Source: Labia minor
Lineage: Eukaryota; Arthropoda; Insecta; Dermaptera; Spongiphoridae
Direction: 5' to 3'
DNA: 64,000 nucleotides
NCBI GenBank assembly: GCA_963082975.1
Contig: OY720346.1
Span: forward strand, 20,330,720-20,394,719
Part shown: positions 46,401-58,340 of the stretch, in pieces
Numbering within the stretch: the stretch's first letter is position 1
How the letters are laid out: every line of letters starts with the position of its first letter
Position numbers and translations under genes: made by a program
The notes under the pieces: generated by a model
Databases searched by the model: none
Told to the model about the DNA's origin: nothing
Seen by the model: the letters and a program-made list of their open reading frames with translations, nothing else

Positions 46401-47669
46401 CTGCCTTCCAAAACTGCAAATATATATCATCACGAGAAAAAAAATTTCACCAGGGATCATTCTTTATGAGATTCGAAAGAGCGAGAATATTGTTCATCGG
46501 GCAATGATGAAAAAAAAAAGAAATCTAAAATATAATAAACTTCTAGGAAAAAAAGAAAGAAAATTGAAAGAGAAAATCAAAATGGAAAAGAGAAAAAGAT
46601 GTAAATAAATCATTCAAATCACAAAATACCTTTTTTTTTTAAAAAAAAAAGAATTTCTACATCTAAATATATTTATTATATAAGAATCACTCCAAAAATA
46701 TATATAGATATATTTATATTTGTTTTTATATTTTTTGCTTACTTAAGATCAACATGAATTTTCTCGGAGATCTTTTACAATAAATGATGCTTTTAAGTTA
46801 TTCATAAATGTAATCTCTGATAGAGTTCTTTAATCCATGTTCCGTCTTGCGTCTTAAGAAGTCGGGTGAGAGTTGGAAGAGGGGCTGAAAAGAAACTTTT
46901 TGAGTTGGAATTCAAGTGAGTAAGTATTAAAGATAGAAACTTAGAAAGAACTTAGGAAATCTCTTCGTACGAAAATTTGCCTTCAAACAAAAAAAAAAAA
47001 AAAAGGACAAAAAGAAAATTACAACACGAATAACGAGTTTAGTTTCATATCAGAGTCAGTAATTTGGAGCTAAGCGATCTTTCAATTTTTTTAATTAAAA
47101 GAAGAATTATCAAGATCTTGGAATACTTAAAAAGAAAAAAAAATAATGAACTTTTTCATATGCAAGGTTGAATCAATAGGGAAAAAAAGCTGAAACGAAA
47201 TTTATACTCTATGTGATTATTCCGAGATTGCAGAAATTATTTAAATCTAAAACATGGAGATTAAGTATTGACATTGCAATTTTTGTATTATACTTAAAAT
47301 TGTTTATGTATTTGAATAATATACAAGAATATGAGATTTATCTTATCTTCTTCATGTTAATTATATCGAATTCAAAATATTTAGGGCAAGACTAAGTTTT
47401 TTTTCAAAACATCTTGAAGAATAATTCTTATACTGTTGAACATTAAATATTTATGTTTTATTTAAAGAAGTCTATTAAAAAAAATTAAAGTAAATATATA
47501 TCTTTATTAGTATACTTATTTTAAAGTTTGCTTTCTTTGAAAGCACCTCTCTTCTTTAGGCGTGATCTAAATTGATAAGAGATGTTAGTTGAATATTCTT
47601 GGTTACCATCGAGTCTTTAATCAAATTTTATTACCATCAAACTAATGAAGATATTTATGATAATTTCTA
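46401..47669. other. AT-rich stretch
   Basis: Contains a (GAAAA)n purine run at 46505-46600 that yields a lysine-rich false frame, and poly-A at 46988-47004. No gene. Confidence 0.6.
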
Positions 47670-48200
47670 ATTTCCCGCAACCCCTTCAGCTGTGGCCATT
47701 TTCTCCATCATAAATCTATCAAAAGGTATGCGCCTTCATTTCGACCGATGATTTCTCGAAAGCCGGTTACGTTTGGTTTTATTAAAATAAAATACAATTT
47801 ATTTACTGAGTTTTGACAGTGTATGAAGTATTTATCATTGTAATTATCGGAAGGTAGGAATAAAATGCGCCGTTACTATCCCTGAGTTATGGGCTTGCAT
47901 GCGCCGCCTAATAAGCAAGCTAATATAAATATATGAGGCCCGTTGCGACATGATTAAATCTCAATATATAATCTTTCTGTGGATTGCAAGTGGGGCGTTA
48001 ATTCGCCCCCTAAATCACGCAAGCCCCCCCATTCAGTGGGGTCTCTAATGCACTGTCGCCACCGCGACTGTCAATTTATGGGCCGATCGGTGATTCCTTA
48101 CAATTAGTGGCCAAATGCCATTTCCTCATCAATGGTCCTTTTTCTACCCTTCGCCAGCTCCCTTTACTTCATCAGCAACCATCCACTCCTATCACCCTTT
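47670..48200. promoter_or_regulatory. Island with several inverted repeats; candidate enhancer
   Basis: GGGGCG-TTAATT-CGCCCC (47992-48009) is a 6-bp-arm inverted repeat around a homeodomain core. ACTGTCGC-CACC-GCGACTGT follows at about 48052-48071 with one mismatch. Also GCATGCGCCGCCTAATAAGC and GGGCCGATCGGTGATTCC. Such density of order in an AT-rich desert suggests constraint. Confidence 0.4.
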
Positions 48201-49559
48201 ATACTTTGATGGGCAAAACATTATCATTTTTCTTTATTCACTCATTTCAAAAAAAAAAAAATAAATAATTAAATAATACCTAATTAATTTATTTAAATAA
48301 ATAAATAAATACAGAATTATAAATAATCAGAGAAGCAAATGACGGGACCCAATCTATAATTTAATTTAATCGAATGCGAATTAATATAGAATATTAATTA
48401 GTTGAGAGTTGCGAATCCCCTAAATCGATTAGTTTGCCTAATTTGTATATCACTAATCATTAGCCTATAAATTTAGATCCTGGGTCATGAATAAATTTAT
48501 CATTTTCTCTAGAATTATATTATTAAATTATTAAAATAAACAGTAAGCTATATTTAATAATAATAATAATATTCATATTAATATTAATAATAATAGAATA
48601 ATAATAGGAGAATAGGGGCAAGTGGATGAATCAAAAAACAATTTTTATTAAATTCTTATTAAGATAAACAATCTATTATTAAAATAAAGTAAATATTAAT
48701 TTATTTATTAGATGATGAAAGAAGATTGAAAATAGATTATTTAGATTAAAAAAAATTCTACATCAGCTTGTAAATTTTCTGAGTATAACTAATATTATAA
48801 ATAATAAAATAAAAATATTTTAGTATAAATAGAATAAATAAATTTATTAAATAATTATTTCTATAATGTCTGAATTTAATCATTTAAAAAATTCATTATA
48901 TATAAAAATTTAAATGTTACAAAAGAATGGACCAATAATCATTTGATTTAGGCATCTGATCCATGAAAATTTAAAAGTATTCAAAATTTATATTTTTAAT
49001 TTATAAACTTTTATGATAATTAATGATCTATGTATTTATAGGGTTTTGAAAATTATGTAATATACCAGTTCACTCTATTAATAGAAATCTATAAAATATT
49101 GTAATGTTAAATATAATAATTAAATTAATTAAATAATAAATTATAATTTAAATAATTAATTAATATAATCCATAGTCAATATATTTAAATTTTAAATGAT
49201 AAAAAATTATCAAAATATTATATATATATATATATACTATTGATATATACATATATCAAAATAGTTTTGTAATATAAGCTCGAATTTTATATAATAATTT
49301 CCCACATTATATTTAATATAAATTTTTGAAACTAGTGATGTTTGAAACCTCGTTTTCAAATTCAGTGGTTTAGTATTTTACTAAGCTTCATTCTTGATAT
49401 ATATTTTATATATATGTATATTTATTAATTTAATTAATAATTAATTTTTAAAAATTCCTCTCTTTTAAATTTTGCCTGTTTATTCAATTGTAGAAACATT
49501 CACTTGATTATTTGAATATTAAAATTAATAAAAAAAAAAAAAAAAATGGAAAATCATTT
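48201..49559. other. AT-rich stretch
   Basis: (AAT)n runs near 48558-48600, TA-rich tract at 49221-49258, poly-A at 49531-49546. No gene. Confidence 0.6.
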
Positions 49560-49820
49560 CAAGTTTGAGGTCGGTTTCGGTTTTCGTAATCTCTCCTGAG
49601 AGACATTACCCCCTCTCCACATTTCTTCATCCCCACATTGCCCATCCCTTTACACATACTCTAATTATTATCTCAATTAGTCGCCGAAACTTTTTGACTT
49701 AACGCCGCGGAGGGGCCAACATTTTTGCAGCTCATCACACCAATGAAGAAAGGTTGCCTCCCAGCCGGAGATTATAGTACTTGTGCCCTCGAGACAGCCA
49801 GAAGGGATTCTATCTCTGTT
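49560..49820. promoter_or_regulatory. GC-richer island
   Basis: Contains CTCAATTAGTCGCCGAAAC, AACGCCGCGGAGGGGCC and CTCCCAGCCGGAG. No gene is recognised. Confidence 0.28.
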
Positions 49821-50139
49821 ACGTGAGCGGAATTCCAATGCAACAAAAGTGTAAATTTGTTAATCTCTCCTGTATGCATGAATATATATTGGATTATTTT
49901 CCTTATATTAAGTTTCATAATTAGATACGACTCAAATATATATATATATATATATATATATACATTTATAAATGAAATTCATGTCCATTATTAATTAGAA
50001 ATGTTATGGGAGAGCTTGATTATGCAACGCCAGTTGAAATAGAGTCATTTTTTTCCTCTCCAACAACTCCATTCGTATGTTTCAACGGCAAATAAATGAA
50101 TATTTTAAATGAATAGGATTTAAAATTAAAATATTTTTA

Positions 50140-50520
50140 AAATGGGCGTGGTGGTTGAGGTAGGTGGTAGGAAGGGTAGCGAGGGAGGAGGGTGGACGAT
50201 GGATGGTACATTTACAAAGATGGCATTCAGAAAACCAATCGTGAGATCAGCCATGGAGAAAAATCGCGGATGCAATGAGGTGGATGTCCAATCACGGCAG
50301 TGGATTAAAATGACCTGCCGCTAGTAATTACTATTGTTCCATTAAGCCAAAGGCTAAACTAAGGGATTTATGAGAGTATTCAAACGAACGAATGATACTA
50401 CGCCGTGTATATGTCGGCAGTGTGTGAGGGGGAAGGGGGAAAGTCACACAGTTCAATTGGGGGGAGGGGGGGATCCTCGGCTAATGATGAAAAACGATCG
50501 CGTCTCTCGAAACTATCTTC
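50140..50520. promoter_or_regulatory. GC-richer island
   Basis: Contains CAATCACGGCAGTGG, CTAGTAATTACTATTG (TAATTA), CCATTAAGCC and a G-rich tract GGGGGAGGGGGGG near 50460. The 60-codon plus-strand frame at its start is G/V/K-rich and not convincing. Confidence 0.28.
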
Positions 50521-51539
50521 TCTCAAAATGACCATCATAAAAAGCTTTCATTATTTCCTCTCTGATCACTATTTATGATGAACAGATACAAATACAAATT
50601 TATACACACACACAAGTTAATATGTAAATACAACAAATACACAAATATAACACTTTCATATATCTAGTTGAGTAAAAAAAAAAATGTAATCTCAATCCAA
50701 TATTCTAGTCTACAATCAAGAGTTAAAACTTTTAAGATTTTTTTTATATATGATAATAATAATAATATATATAATTAGAAAACTATATTTATATAATATA
50801 TATACTATATATAAAAATAAAAATAAAATTAAAATAATTTAATTTAAATACATATGTAAATGATAGAATGAAATATTGTAATGATAATATTTGATTTGAT
50901 TTTATTCAAAATATTAAATTATAAATAATATTCTGTCATTTTCTGAATTTAATAAAATTATAATTAAAATTTAAAGAGAAATACAGAAATAAATCTAATT
51001 TCTATATATTTATAATATTTACATTATTAATGTTTTATTATTTTTGCTAATTTCTATTTTCAATATATATATATTATATATATTCATAGACTAAGACTAC
51101 CAACTAACAATATTTAATCTTTCATGATTGAAAATAATTTTTTTTTTATTAATTTATTCGATGCTATTCCCATTTGTTATGTTACTGTCTGAAAAAATTT
51201 ATTAATTTAAATCCCTCCTTCTCTCTCCTTCTCATTTCAAACATCAATTTCTAATAATTAAAATTTTTCTGATTTTATTATTTTATATTTTATGGGTCTC
51301 TTTGACCATATTAATAATTATTTTATAATACTTAATGAATTTCATATACTTTTTTTGGTAGGAAATTAGCAAATTCTGATGAAACTTGTCTATACAACTA
51401 GGCCGCCCATATTTAATTTTTTTTTTTATTTATTTTCTTTTTTGTTTAAATTAAATGAAGAATTTATAATAATGTATAGTATAAGAAATAAAAAAAAAAT
51501 GAACTAATATATAATTAAAAGATAATGAGAAATGATGCT

Positions 51540-52470
51540 TGTGTCAGTTGTTTCTCTCTTTTTAAGGTAAATGCACTTTATTTAAAGAGTGATTTTATGA
51601 AAGAATGAGCAACATAAATTTTCGTTTTAACTGTTGATAAGGAGAGAGAGAGAGAGAAAGTGGAAAGTAAAAACAATAATGGCATCCCAGGGAGAAATGT
51701 TTTTTGGGTGGGTGGAATTCGCGTTTGTCCAGGATGAAATGGTCGTTTCAATCAAAGATCACTTTTAAATGCTCTCTTAATGCATTTCGCCCTTCTCTCT
51801 TTGGTTAATTGCGGCAAACAAGTCTATTAATATAATGGAAAACTTTTATGGGAGAAATATGAATTTAAGTTTTTTTTTTTTATATTTTTTTTTATTCCGC
51901 GTCGACGAGGATCGTAAAAAGCCCCGGCCAGACAGCACAGGACAATTTTCCTATTAATTTTACGAGAATGTAAAACCTGGATTTTACGGTTTTCCCGAAT
52001 GCGCCATAAACGCGACAGTTTATTTCGCTTGTATATAAAATTTAGCTGAGGGTGTTGGGGCAGGTCGCGGAGACGGACGCTGCACCTGTTGTTGTCGTTG
52101 TGTTGTTGTTGTTGTCGCCGGCCAAACATCCCAATAAATCTAATATGGGCTGCCGAGTGTTTTTCTATTCCAATTAGCAGAGTGCAAATGCAATTAACCC
52201 ATTGCGCTTTTAATTAGGCGGTACGCCTCCTCTCCACTCCCTCTCCCCCTTCCCTCCCTGATATTAAAAGTATAAATCTCGTTTAGCGTGGAAATTAAGT
52301 CGAGCTCCGGGAAACCGTCTTCCATACAAATGGATTTTTAACCGGGTATAAATAACATTTTCCTTTTTGGTTTTAATTTCGCCCTCGTAGGAATTTATCC
52401 GGAGCTCTAATTGCGCAACTGTCCCGAATTTAAATACGCCACGTTCTATTCGCCCCCGAACAGTTATACA
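51540..52470. promoter_or_regulatory. Long GC-richer island; candidate enhancer cluster
   Basis: Contains ATCAAAGATCAC (TCF-like), TTGGTTAATTGCGGC, CGCCATAAACGCG (Abd-B/Cad-like), CACCTGTTGTTG, TTCCAATTAGCAGAG, GTGCAAATGCAATTAACC and TTTTAATTAGGCGG. A 100-codon minus-strand frame over 51827-52129 is Q/R-rich from a GTT repeat and looks incidental. An AAG|GTAAAT junction after a pyrimidine run (about 51565, + strand) is too weak to call. Confidence 0.4.
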
Positions 52471-52929
52471 ATTTTAAATCGAGCTTATCACATTCTACTA
52501 ATTAATATCTTCATTCTTTAGTTTTATAATTCAAATATCTTCACAAATTTCTTTTATTTCATTTGTTTTTCTTTTTTAAAAGAATTTATATCATTATGAA
52601 ATAAATAAATAAATAAATAAATAAATGAAAATTTATAAATCAAAAAAAAAAAGAAAATGCTTTAAGTAATCATGTTAATAAAATAAATTTATTTTTATTA
52701 TAGTAGTTTCTTTTTTAATTGATATATATATATATATATATATGGTATTTATAACATATCACTGTATATATATAATATTTATTTTTATAGAGTTGATTTC
52801 AATATGAAACTAAGTGGACTTCTTTTATAGAAGAGGTGAAATTTGTTAGACACATTTTTTTTTTAAAGTGATATAATACTTTTAAAGGAAGTCGTTTATT
52901 TTTTGGAAAATACTAAATTTGAACTGACT

Positions 52930-53280
52930 GTTTCAAAAACCCCTTGTTCTCTATTCCAATTGGCTGGCAGTACGTTTGCAACCCTTGCGGTGGGGGCGGA
53001 GAAAGCCAGGAGGCTGAGAGAGGTTCCCGGGGGACGAATAACCATCTGACACGGCGGATGGATCTGTCACAATGAAAGACGGCCTGGATCCAAGAGAGTT
53101 CACCACTCCACGAGCCTCTTTTTTTTCAGGAGGAGTGCTTCAAACAACCCAGGGACAGTTTATAAACATGGGGGGGGGATGTTCTAGAAAAAAAATTGAA
53201 ATAATTAACACCAAAATCAATGAAGTGTGAGTGCGAACAGAGGGTGGAGGTGCTAAATATATATATCATAAACAACCAAT
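52930..53280. promoter_or_regulatory. GC-richer island
   Basis: Contains CCAATTGGCTGGCAG, CATCTGACACGGCGGATGG and an acceptor-like CTCTTTTTTTTCAG (ending 53129), with a possible donor GTGTGAGTG at about 53227. The stretch between has a G-run and stops, so an exon is not claimed. Confidence 0.28.
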
Positions 53281-53781
53281 GTGACAAGTATAAAAGGGGT
53301 GGATCTGTGGTGAAATAAATAACACCTGATTCTCTACTCTTTATTATTAATAAGAAAATTATATTAGCTTCAATGATAATGTATTACTTGTAATTTAACA
53401 GATGTCTGAGTGATAGTTTGAAAATTATTATTCTTTTTTTTTTTATTTTTATTTCATCTTTCCATAACGTTGATTTTATTTAAAAATCACCGAGCGTTAA
53501 AATAATTTAGAAAAAATAAAAAAAAATGAAAAACAAACAAAATTAAAATATTTTGTTTTATAATAATCTCATTAAAAACAAGAAGAAAAATATTATACAT
53601 ATATAGGATACCTTATAAAAATTATAATTTACATTTTTATTTTACAATTGAATATAATGTTATTAAAAATTTTTAATTTCATTTATTGTAGGAATACAAC
53701 ATAAAATATCTTATAAGTATGTAAATGAGGACCATAAAAAACTTATATACCAATTATATAAATAAATAAATAAACAAAAAA

Positions 53782-54435
53782 TAAGTTGACCTGTGGCCAG
53801 GTCCGAACCGACCGACTGTTTGAAATAAATTAATTTCCAGCTACAGAAACAATTCCAAATAATTTTAATATATCTATTAATGTAATAAAAACAGATATGG
53901 ATACATAAATAATAAATATAAACATTTTTAATTTTATTTTATTTATAATATATATGCAAGACCAGGCTGTGACGTCATGAATGGCTGGATGACGTCATAT
54001 AATTTTAAATCAAGAAAAAACTAATAAATATGATTTTTCTCGAGGATAAAACCAATACAAAGTGCATGATTCGTGGTGATATATAAAAAAATCTCCTTTG
54101 GTGTGAAAATAACCCTTTCCTTCCTATCGTCGATCGCTAATACTACCACTTCCGGTTTCCGGAATTGCACCAAAAGTTGATCAATTCATCCCACTGATGC
54201 ATTAAGTAAATATACCAAATTTCATCAAAATCGGTTGAGCCGTTCAGGCTGTACACATCTATACGGACGGACGGACGGACGGACAGACGGACGGACAGAC
54301 GGACGGACGGACAGACATCATGCTAAAAATACTTTTTTCTGTTTAGAAAATGCATGATTCGTGGAGATATGTAAAAATCTCCACATGTGAAATTTGGTGT
54401 GAAAACAATACCTCCCTTACTATCGTCGGTCGGTA
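53782..54435 (-). mobile_element. DINE-1/Helentron-like element, family 1, copy C (complete)
   Basis: Reverse-oriented and very close to copy B along its length. Hairpin at 53788-53803; far end CGTCGGTCGGTA at 54424-54435. The ACGG/ACAG microsatellite has expanded to about 55 bp (54263-54317). A small deletion removes part of the first direct-repeat module near 54090. Confidence 0.88.
54263..54317 (-). repeat. ACGG/ACAG microsatellite in family-1 copy C
   Basis: Thirteen or so GGAC units with GACA interruptions, the expanded counterpart of the arrays in copies A and B. Confidence 0.95.
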
Positions 54436-54989
54436 AAAAACACTAAAAAAGAGGGTTACCATTATCATTTCTTAAATTCTTAAAACAACAAATTAATTAA
54501 TTTATTATTTATAAATCTTAACTACATTCTGTTTTATAATAAAAAATAATTATTTAAAGATATTTATATAAAATATTCCCATTATAAAAAAAAATGTTAT
54601 GAATAACCTTGTGACTATTTTTAGTATAGATTAGGACTATATGTGATTGATACATAAAATTGTTAATAAGGCTTATATTTATTTATATACTTTCATATAT
54701 AATTTTAGATTTTCGATTATACTTAATAAAACATTGAAAATAAATCCAGATTTATTTAATTTTTAATGCAACACATGAGAGTATATATATAATATATAAT
54801 TAATAAATTTTATATTAAAAATAAAAACTCAATTTTCTTTTATTTATAAAATATATTTATATAGCTTTATGCATATATATTTTTTCAAAATAAAAATAAT
54901 AATAATATATATACATATTATTTGAATATGAGAAAATTTTTCGTAGATATTTTTATCCACAAATGTTTGTTTTTTATTTTTATATATTT
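54436..54989. other. AT-rich stretch downstream of family-1 copy C
   Basis: TA- and AAT-rich; nothing else seen. Confidence 0.6.
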
Positions 54990-55290
54990 ATTTATTTTTT
55001 GAATTCAACATACCCCTAAGATGAAGTTTATTTATATGTCTATGTGCGGGTTTGTGTGGTGTGGTCGACCGGTGCTCGGGGATACAAACCCCAACCCTTG
55101 GACCTTCCCCCGGGTGTTCAAGATGGATGCGAGAAGATATGGACCTAGAGAGAGTGAGAGAGAGAGAAAGAGAAGAGATCCCTGGGGAGCTCTCCCAAGT
55201 CGAACTCATCTTGTTTGGGTTTCCTAGTCCCCACCTTACCCACTCCCTTCACTCAACCCACAACCCGTCCCCTGGATATATATTCATATC
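54990..55290. promoter_or_regulatory. GC-richer island with (GA)n tract
   Basis: GTGTGGTGTGGTCGACCGG, CCTTGGACCTTCCCCCGG and an AGAGAGTGAGAGAGAGAG run (about 55148-55168). Overlapping frames on both strands, none recognisable. Confidence 0.22.
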
Positions 55291-55482
55291 CACTACAGTA
55301 CGGTTGATAAATTTCAAATCTCCCCTAGTACAAGTATTTATTTATTTTTCATATTGTTGTGAATAAAACAAAAAAATAAACTTGTTTATTGTCATTCTAT
55401 TAAATTAAAATATTTAGGGCTCAATTAAATAAAAATAAATAATATCCAGAAAAATTTTATGAAAATGTATTAATAAAAAATT

Positions 55483-55545
55483 TAGATCGTAGCTCGGTGG
55501 TAAAATGATGAATTTCAAAACTTGACGTCGAGTGTTCAAACCTTA
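55483..55545 (+). repeat. tRNA-like head (possible SINE)
   Basis: TAGCTCGGTGGTAAAATG (from 55490) resembles an A box and GTTCAAACC (55534-55542) a B box, 44 bp apart. The stems do not fold as a good tRNA, so it is not a functional gene. The AT-rich sequence that follows may be a SINE body but has no second copy here. Confidence 0.4.
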
Positions 55546-56219
55546 ACAAGTTCACCAAAATTATAATTTAATATTTAATAGTTAATGTGATAAATTCTCA
55601 AATAAATTTATAATATGGTTCATGGGCTTAGATTCTGAGAGTCAATAAAAAATGTATATAATAAATAATAATTTGAATGAAATTGAAATTTATTATTAAA
55701 AGTTAATGGTGGCCTAACAATCTAGCCGGATTATAGTTGTTCAAGGGTGGTTGATTGATATAGTCAAGTAGTATAGATTGAGTTTAAAATTTAATACATT
55801 ATTATTATTATTAATAATAATAATAAAGTAAATACCAAATAATTTCAAAGAATATATTAAATAATTTGAAATAATTAATAAAATATATAAACAAATAAAA
55901 AATAATCAATTTTTGATTGTGAGATGATAAAAGAAAAATATAAAATGATATTTATGCTATATTTAGCAAATTTTTTAATATTATAGTACAATTCGTTTTA
56001 ATAAAATATTTTAAAATTGTTTTTTTTTTCTATTTAGTCAAGAATACAATCTTTATTTCATTTTATAATGTTTTGGTTCTTTCTGCCAGATGCATTGAAT
56101 AAATGCTTGAATTAATAGAAGAATATCGTGTCCATTTCATCTCTTTTTTCATTATTCTCCTGGTATTTATTTTGAATATTTTTTTTTTTTGTGCGTGAGT
56201 TAATTTGAAAAGAGTTCTC
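55546..56219. other. AT-rich stretch
   Basis: Possibly begins with a SINE body after the tRNA-like head (GAGAGTCAATAAAAAATG at about 55637). (ATT)/(AAT) runs form a short palindrome at 55800-55826. No gene. Confidence 0.55.
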
Positions 56220-56890
56220 TTTCTCTCTCTCCTAGTGGTAGTGGGCAGAAGAAGAGTTGCAAGTGGGGGTGGTCTAAAAGCGAATCGACGTTGCTTTTGA
56301 TAGCCGTTGCGGTTGCGTTGTCAAGTTGTATTGGTTTAGAGTTTCTATCGGTTTATCGGGCATCCTTTCTTTGACATAACTCTTATACTAAATAGCCTCT
56401 GTCCGAGTATGTGTGTGCGCCTGACGGGGTGGTGGGTGTCTGCAAAAATGCACCCCATTGATTAGGGCTGAGGCCCCGCACAAAGCCCCCGTCCCAACCT
56501 CCATTAAACCTATTCCACTCGGCCAATAAATAAGTTTTCAACTCGGTACGCCAAAAGCTACTTGGTTTATTATCCATTAGCTTAATAGGAACGGTTCTTT
56601 ATACAGACGACGAGGAGAGGGGGGAGGGGTGGGCCAACTTCTATTGTGCCCCTATGATATTAATTAGCTTGTAAAAGATTGGAAAACTCTCTATTTTTAG
56701 AGATATAACGCATTATGGAAATCCGGACAAGCCATAAAAAAAAATCTACGACGGGGAGCAGCTAATGCCCGATCCAAGGATCCGACCGCCCGGCGAGATT
56801 TATTGCAAATCGACATACAATGGCAGAAATATCGCGGAAAAAATTGATTGCAATTATAATTAAGGGGAGGGAATCGATTTTAATGAGATC
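56220..56890. promoter_or_regulatory. Long GC-richer island; candidate enhancer
   Basis: Contains GTTGCTTTTGATAGC, CCATTGATTAGGGC, GATATTAATTAGC, TTATTATCCATTAGCTTAATAGG, AGCCATAAAA, GGATCCGACCGCCCGG and TTGCAATTATAATTAAG. Homeodomain-like TAAT words are frequent. No coding support. Confidence 0.38.
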
Positions 56891-57869
56891 AAGATAGAAA
56901 AAATAAACAACCGAAACGAAATAAAAAACAAACACAAAAAAAAAAAAAAAAAAAAATAATAAATAAAGAAGAAGAAGGAATTTATAATACAAAATATATA
57001 AAGAAGCAATTCTATAAACAAACAAAAAGACAAGAAATAAAATACGTCAACGTTTTGAGAAAACAAACAATAATTTCTATATAAAAATAAACTTTATCAT
57101 CAACCACAACGATATACTTAGCATTGTTTCATATCTTTTCTTCTTTTTAAATAAAAAAAAGAACGAATAAGTTCGAATGTTTAATTTTTAGATTTATTAC
57201 ATATTTTTCAGATAAAATTTTTCAAAAAAATACAATTTTATTCTACTTTTACAAGATTTTTATAAAAATTTATAAAAATCTAAATATATAGTATTAATAC
57301 TCGAATAAAAGGTCATAGACATTGGAATATTCCCAATTCAATAACAATGGTTGCATAAAGTAAAGGGGCAAAGGATAGATACAAAGATAAGTAAATAAAT
57401 ATTTTCAAAATCTTAAATAAATTCTTGCAAGATTTTCTTTCTTTCTTTATATATTTTATATTATGAACTCTTAAAATAATATTTCTCTCTTGTTTTGTTA
57501 CAAAGTAACATTAGTGCTTTTTAAAAAATAAAATAAATAAAAGTTTTACGCTTAAAAATTAAAAAAAAAAAGAAATATATAATGTATATATGTACATATA
57601 TAATAAAAGATAATCGTTTCGACCTTTTCTCTTTCTGTTGATCAGATATTTTTGGAATTTAATTTAGTAAGAAAATCCTTTTATTTTTATTAACCATGAA
57701 ATCATGCATAAAATGATTTTGATGAACTTATTTTATTCTCTTTTAACGAGTAGTAAAAATTTAATTATAGTGTTTAAAAAAAAAAAATAGCTGTCTCTCT
57801 TTCTCTCCTTATTCTGTGTCTCCCTTCCTCTTTTTTCCTCAACTCTTCTCCAAACTAAAATCATTCTGT

Positions 57870-58340
57870 AAACCAGCTGGTGGTCGTATAGTTAATGTTT
57901 CAAGTCTTTTATTGAGAGGAATGATTTTCAGAAGGCGCAGCTACAATGTCGTTGCAGTGATTTAATTGTTTTTTTTTCTTAAAGTATATAAATCATTGTT
58001 TTTTTTTATATATTTGTCAATTTCCATGTAATGTTCGTGATGTGTAGGCATCGTGGTTTGAACAGACTATTAAAAAGTTACCAGTGGAGCTTAAATCAAG
58101 AGGCGAAACGTAAATTGCAACGTATCGGGTTCTCCAAGGCTCCCAGCTCATTACCCAAGCTGACATTTAGCATATAGCGGGGAGGGGGTCGTCCGGGGGC
58201 TGATCGGAGCAGCAACAGGTCGGCCGTACGTGAAAAACCCCAAGTGTTGTCATTTTGATATTAATAGAGAGATGGATTGATAGGTTAAACAGCTGAGGGG
58301 GGATGATGGCGAGGAAAGATAGACGAAGGCCGAAATGATG
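57870..58340. promoter_or_regulatory. GC-richer island
   Basis: Contains ACCAGCTGGTGG (palindromic E-box CAGCTG), GAGCTTAAATCAAGAGG, CAACAGGTCGGCC and AAACAGCTGAGG. A tRNA-like reading of the start was considered but lacks a B box. Confidence 0.28.

Noticed and set aside
51555..51572. Ratchet-like AAG|GTAAAT on the + strand
   Set aside because: AAG is a poor acceptor and no downstream donor defines an exon.
53116..53228. Possible + strand exon after CTCTTTTTTTTCAG
   Set aside because: The interior has a G9 run and stops in the frames examined, and the putative donor is ordinary; not enough support.
55021..55366. Overlapping 68- and 104-codon + strand frames and a 73-codon minus frame
   Set aside because: All three cover one GA-repeat-containing island; none resembles a known protein.
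57870..57935. tRNA-like reading (GGTGGTCGTATAGTTAATG)
   Set aside because: Only an A-box-like word; no B box or stems.
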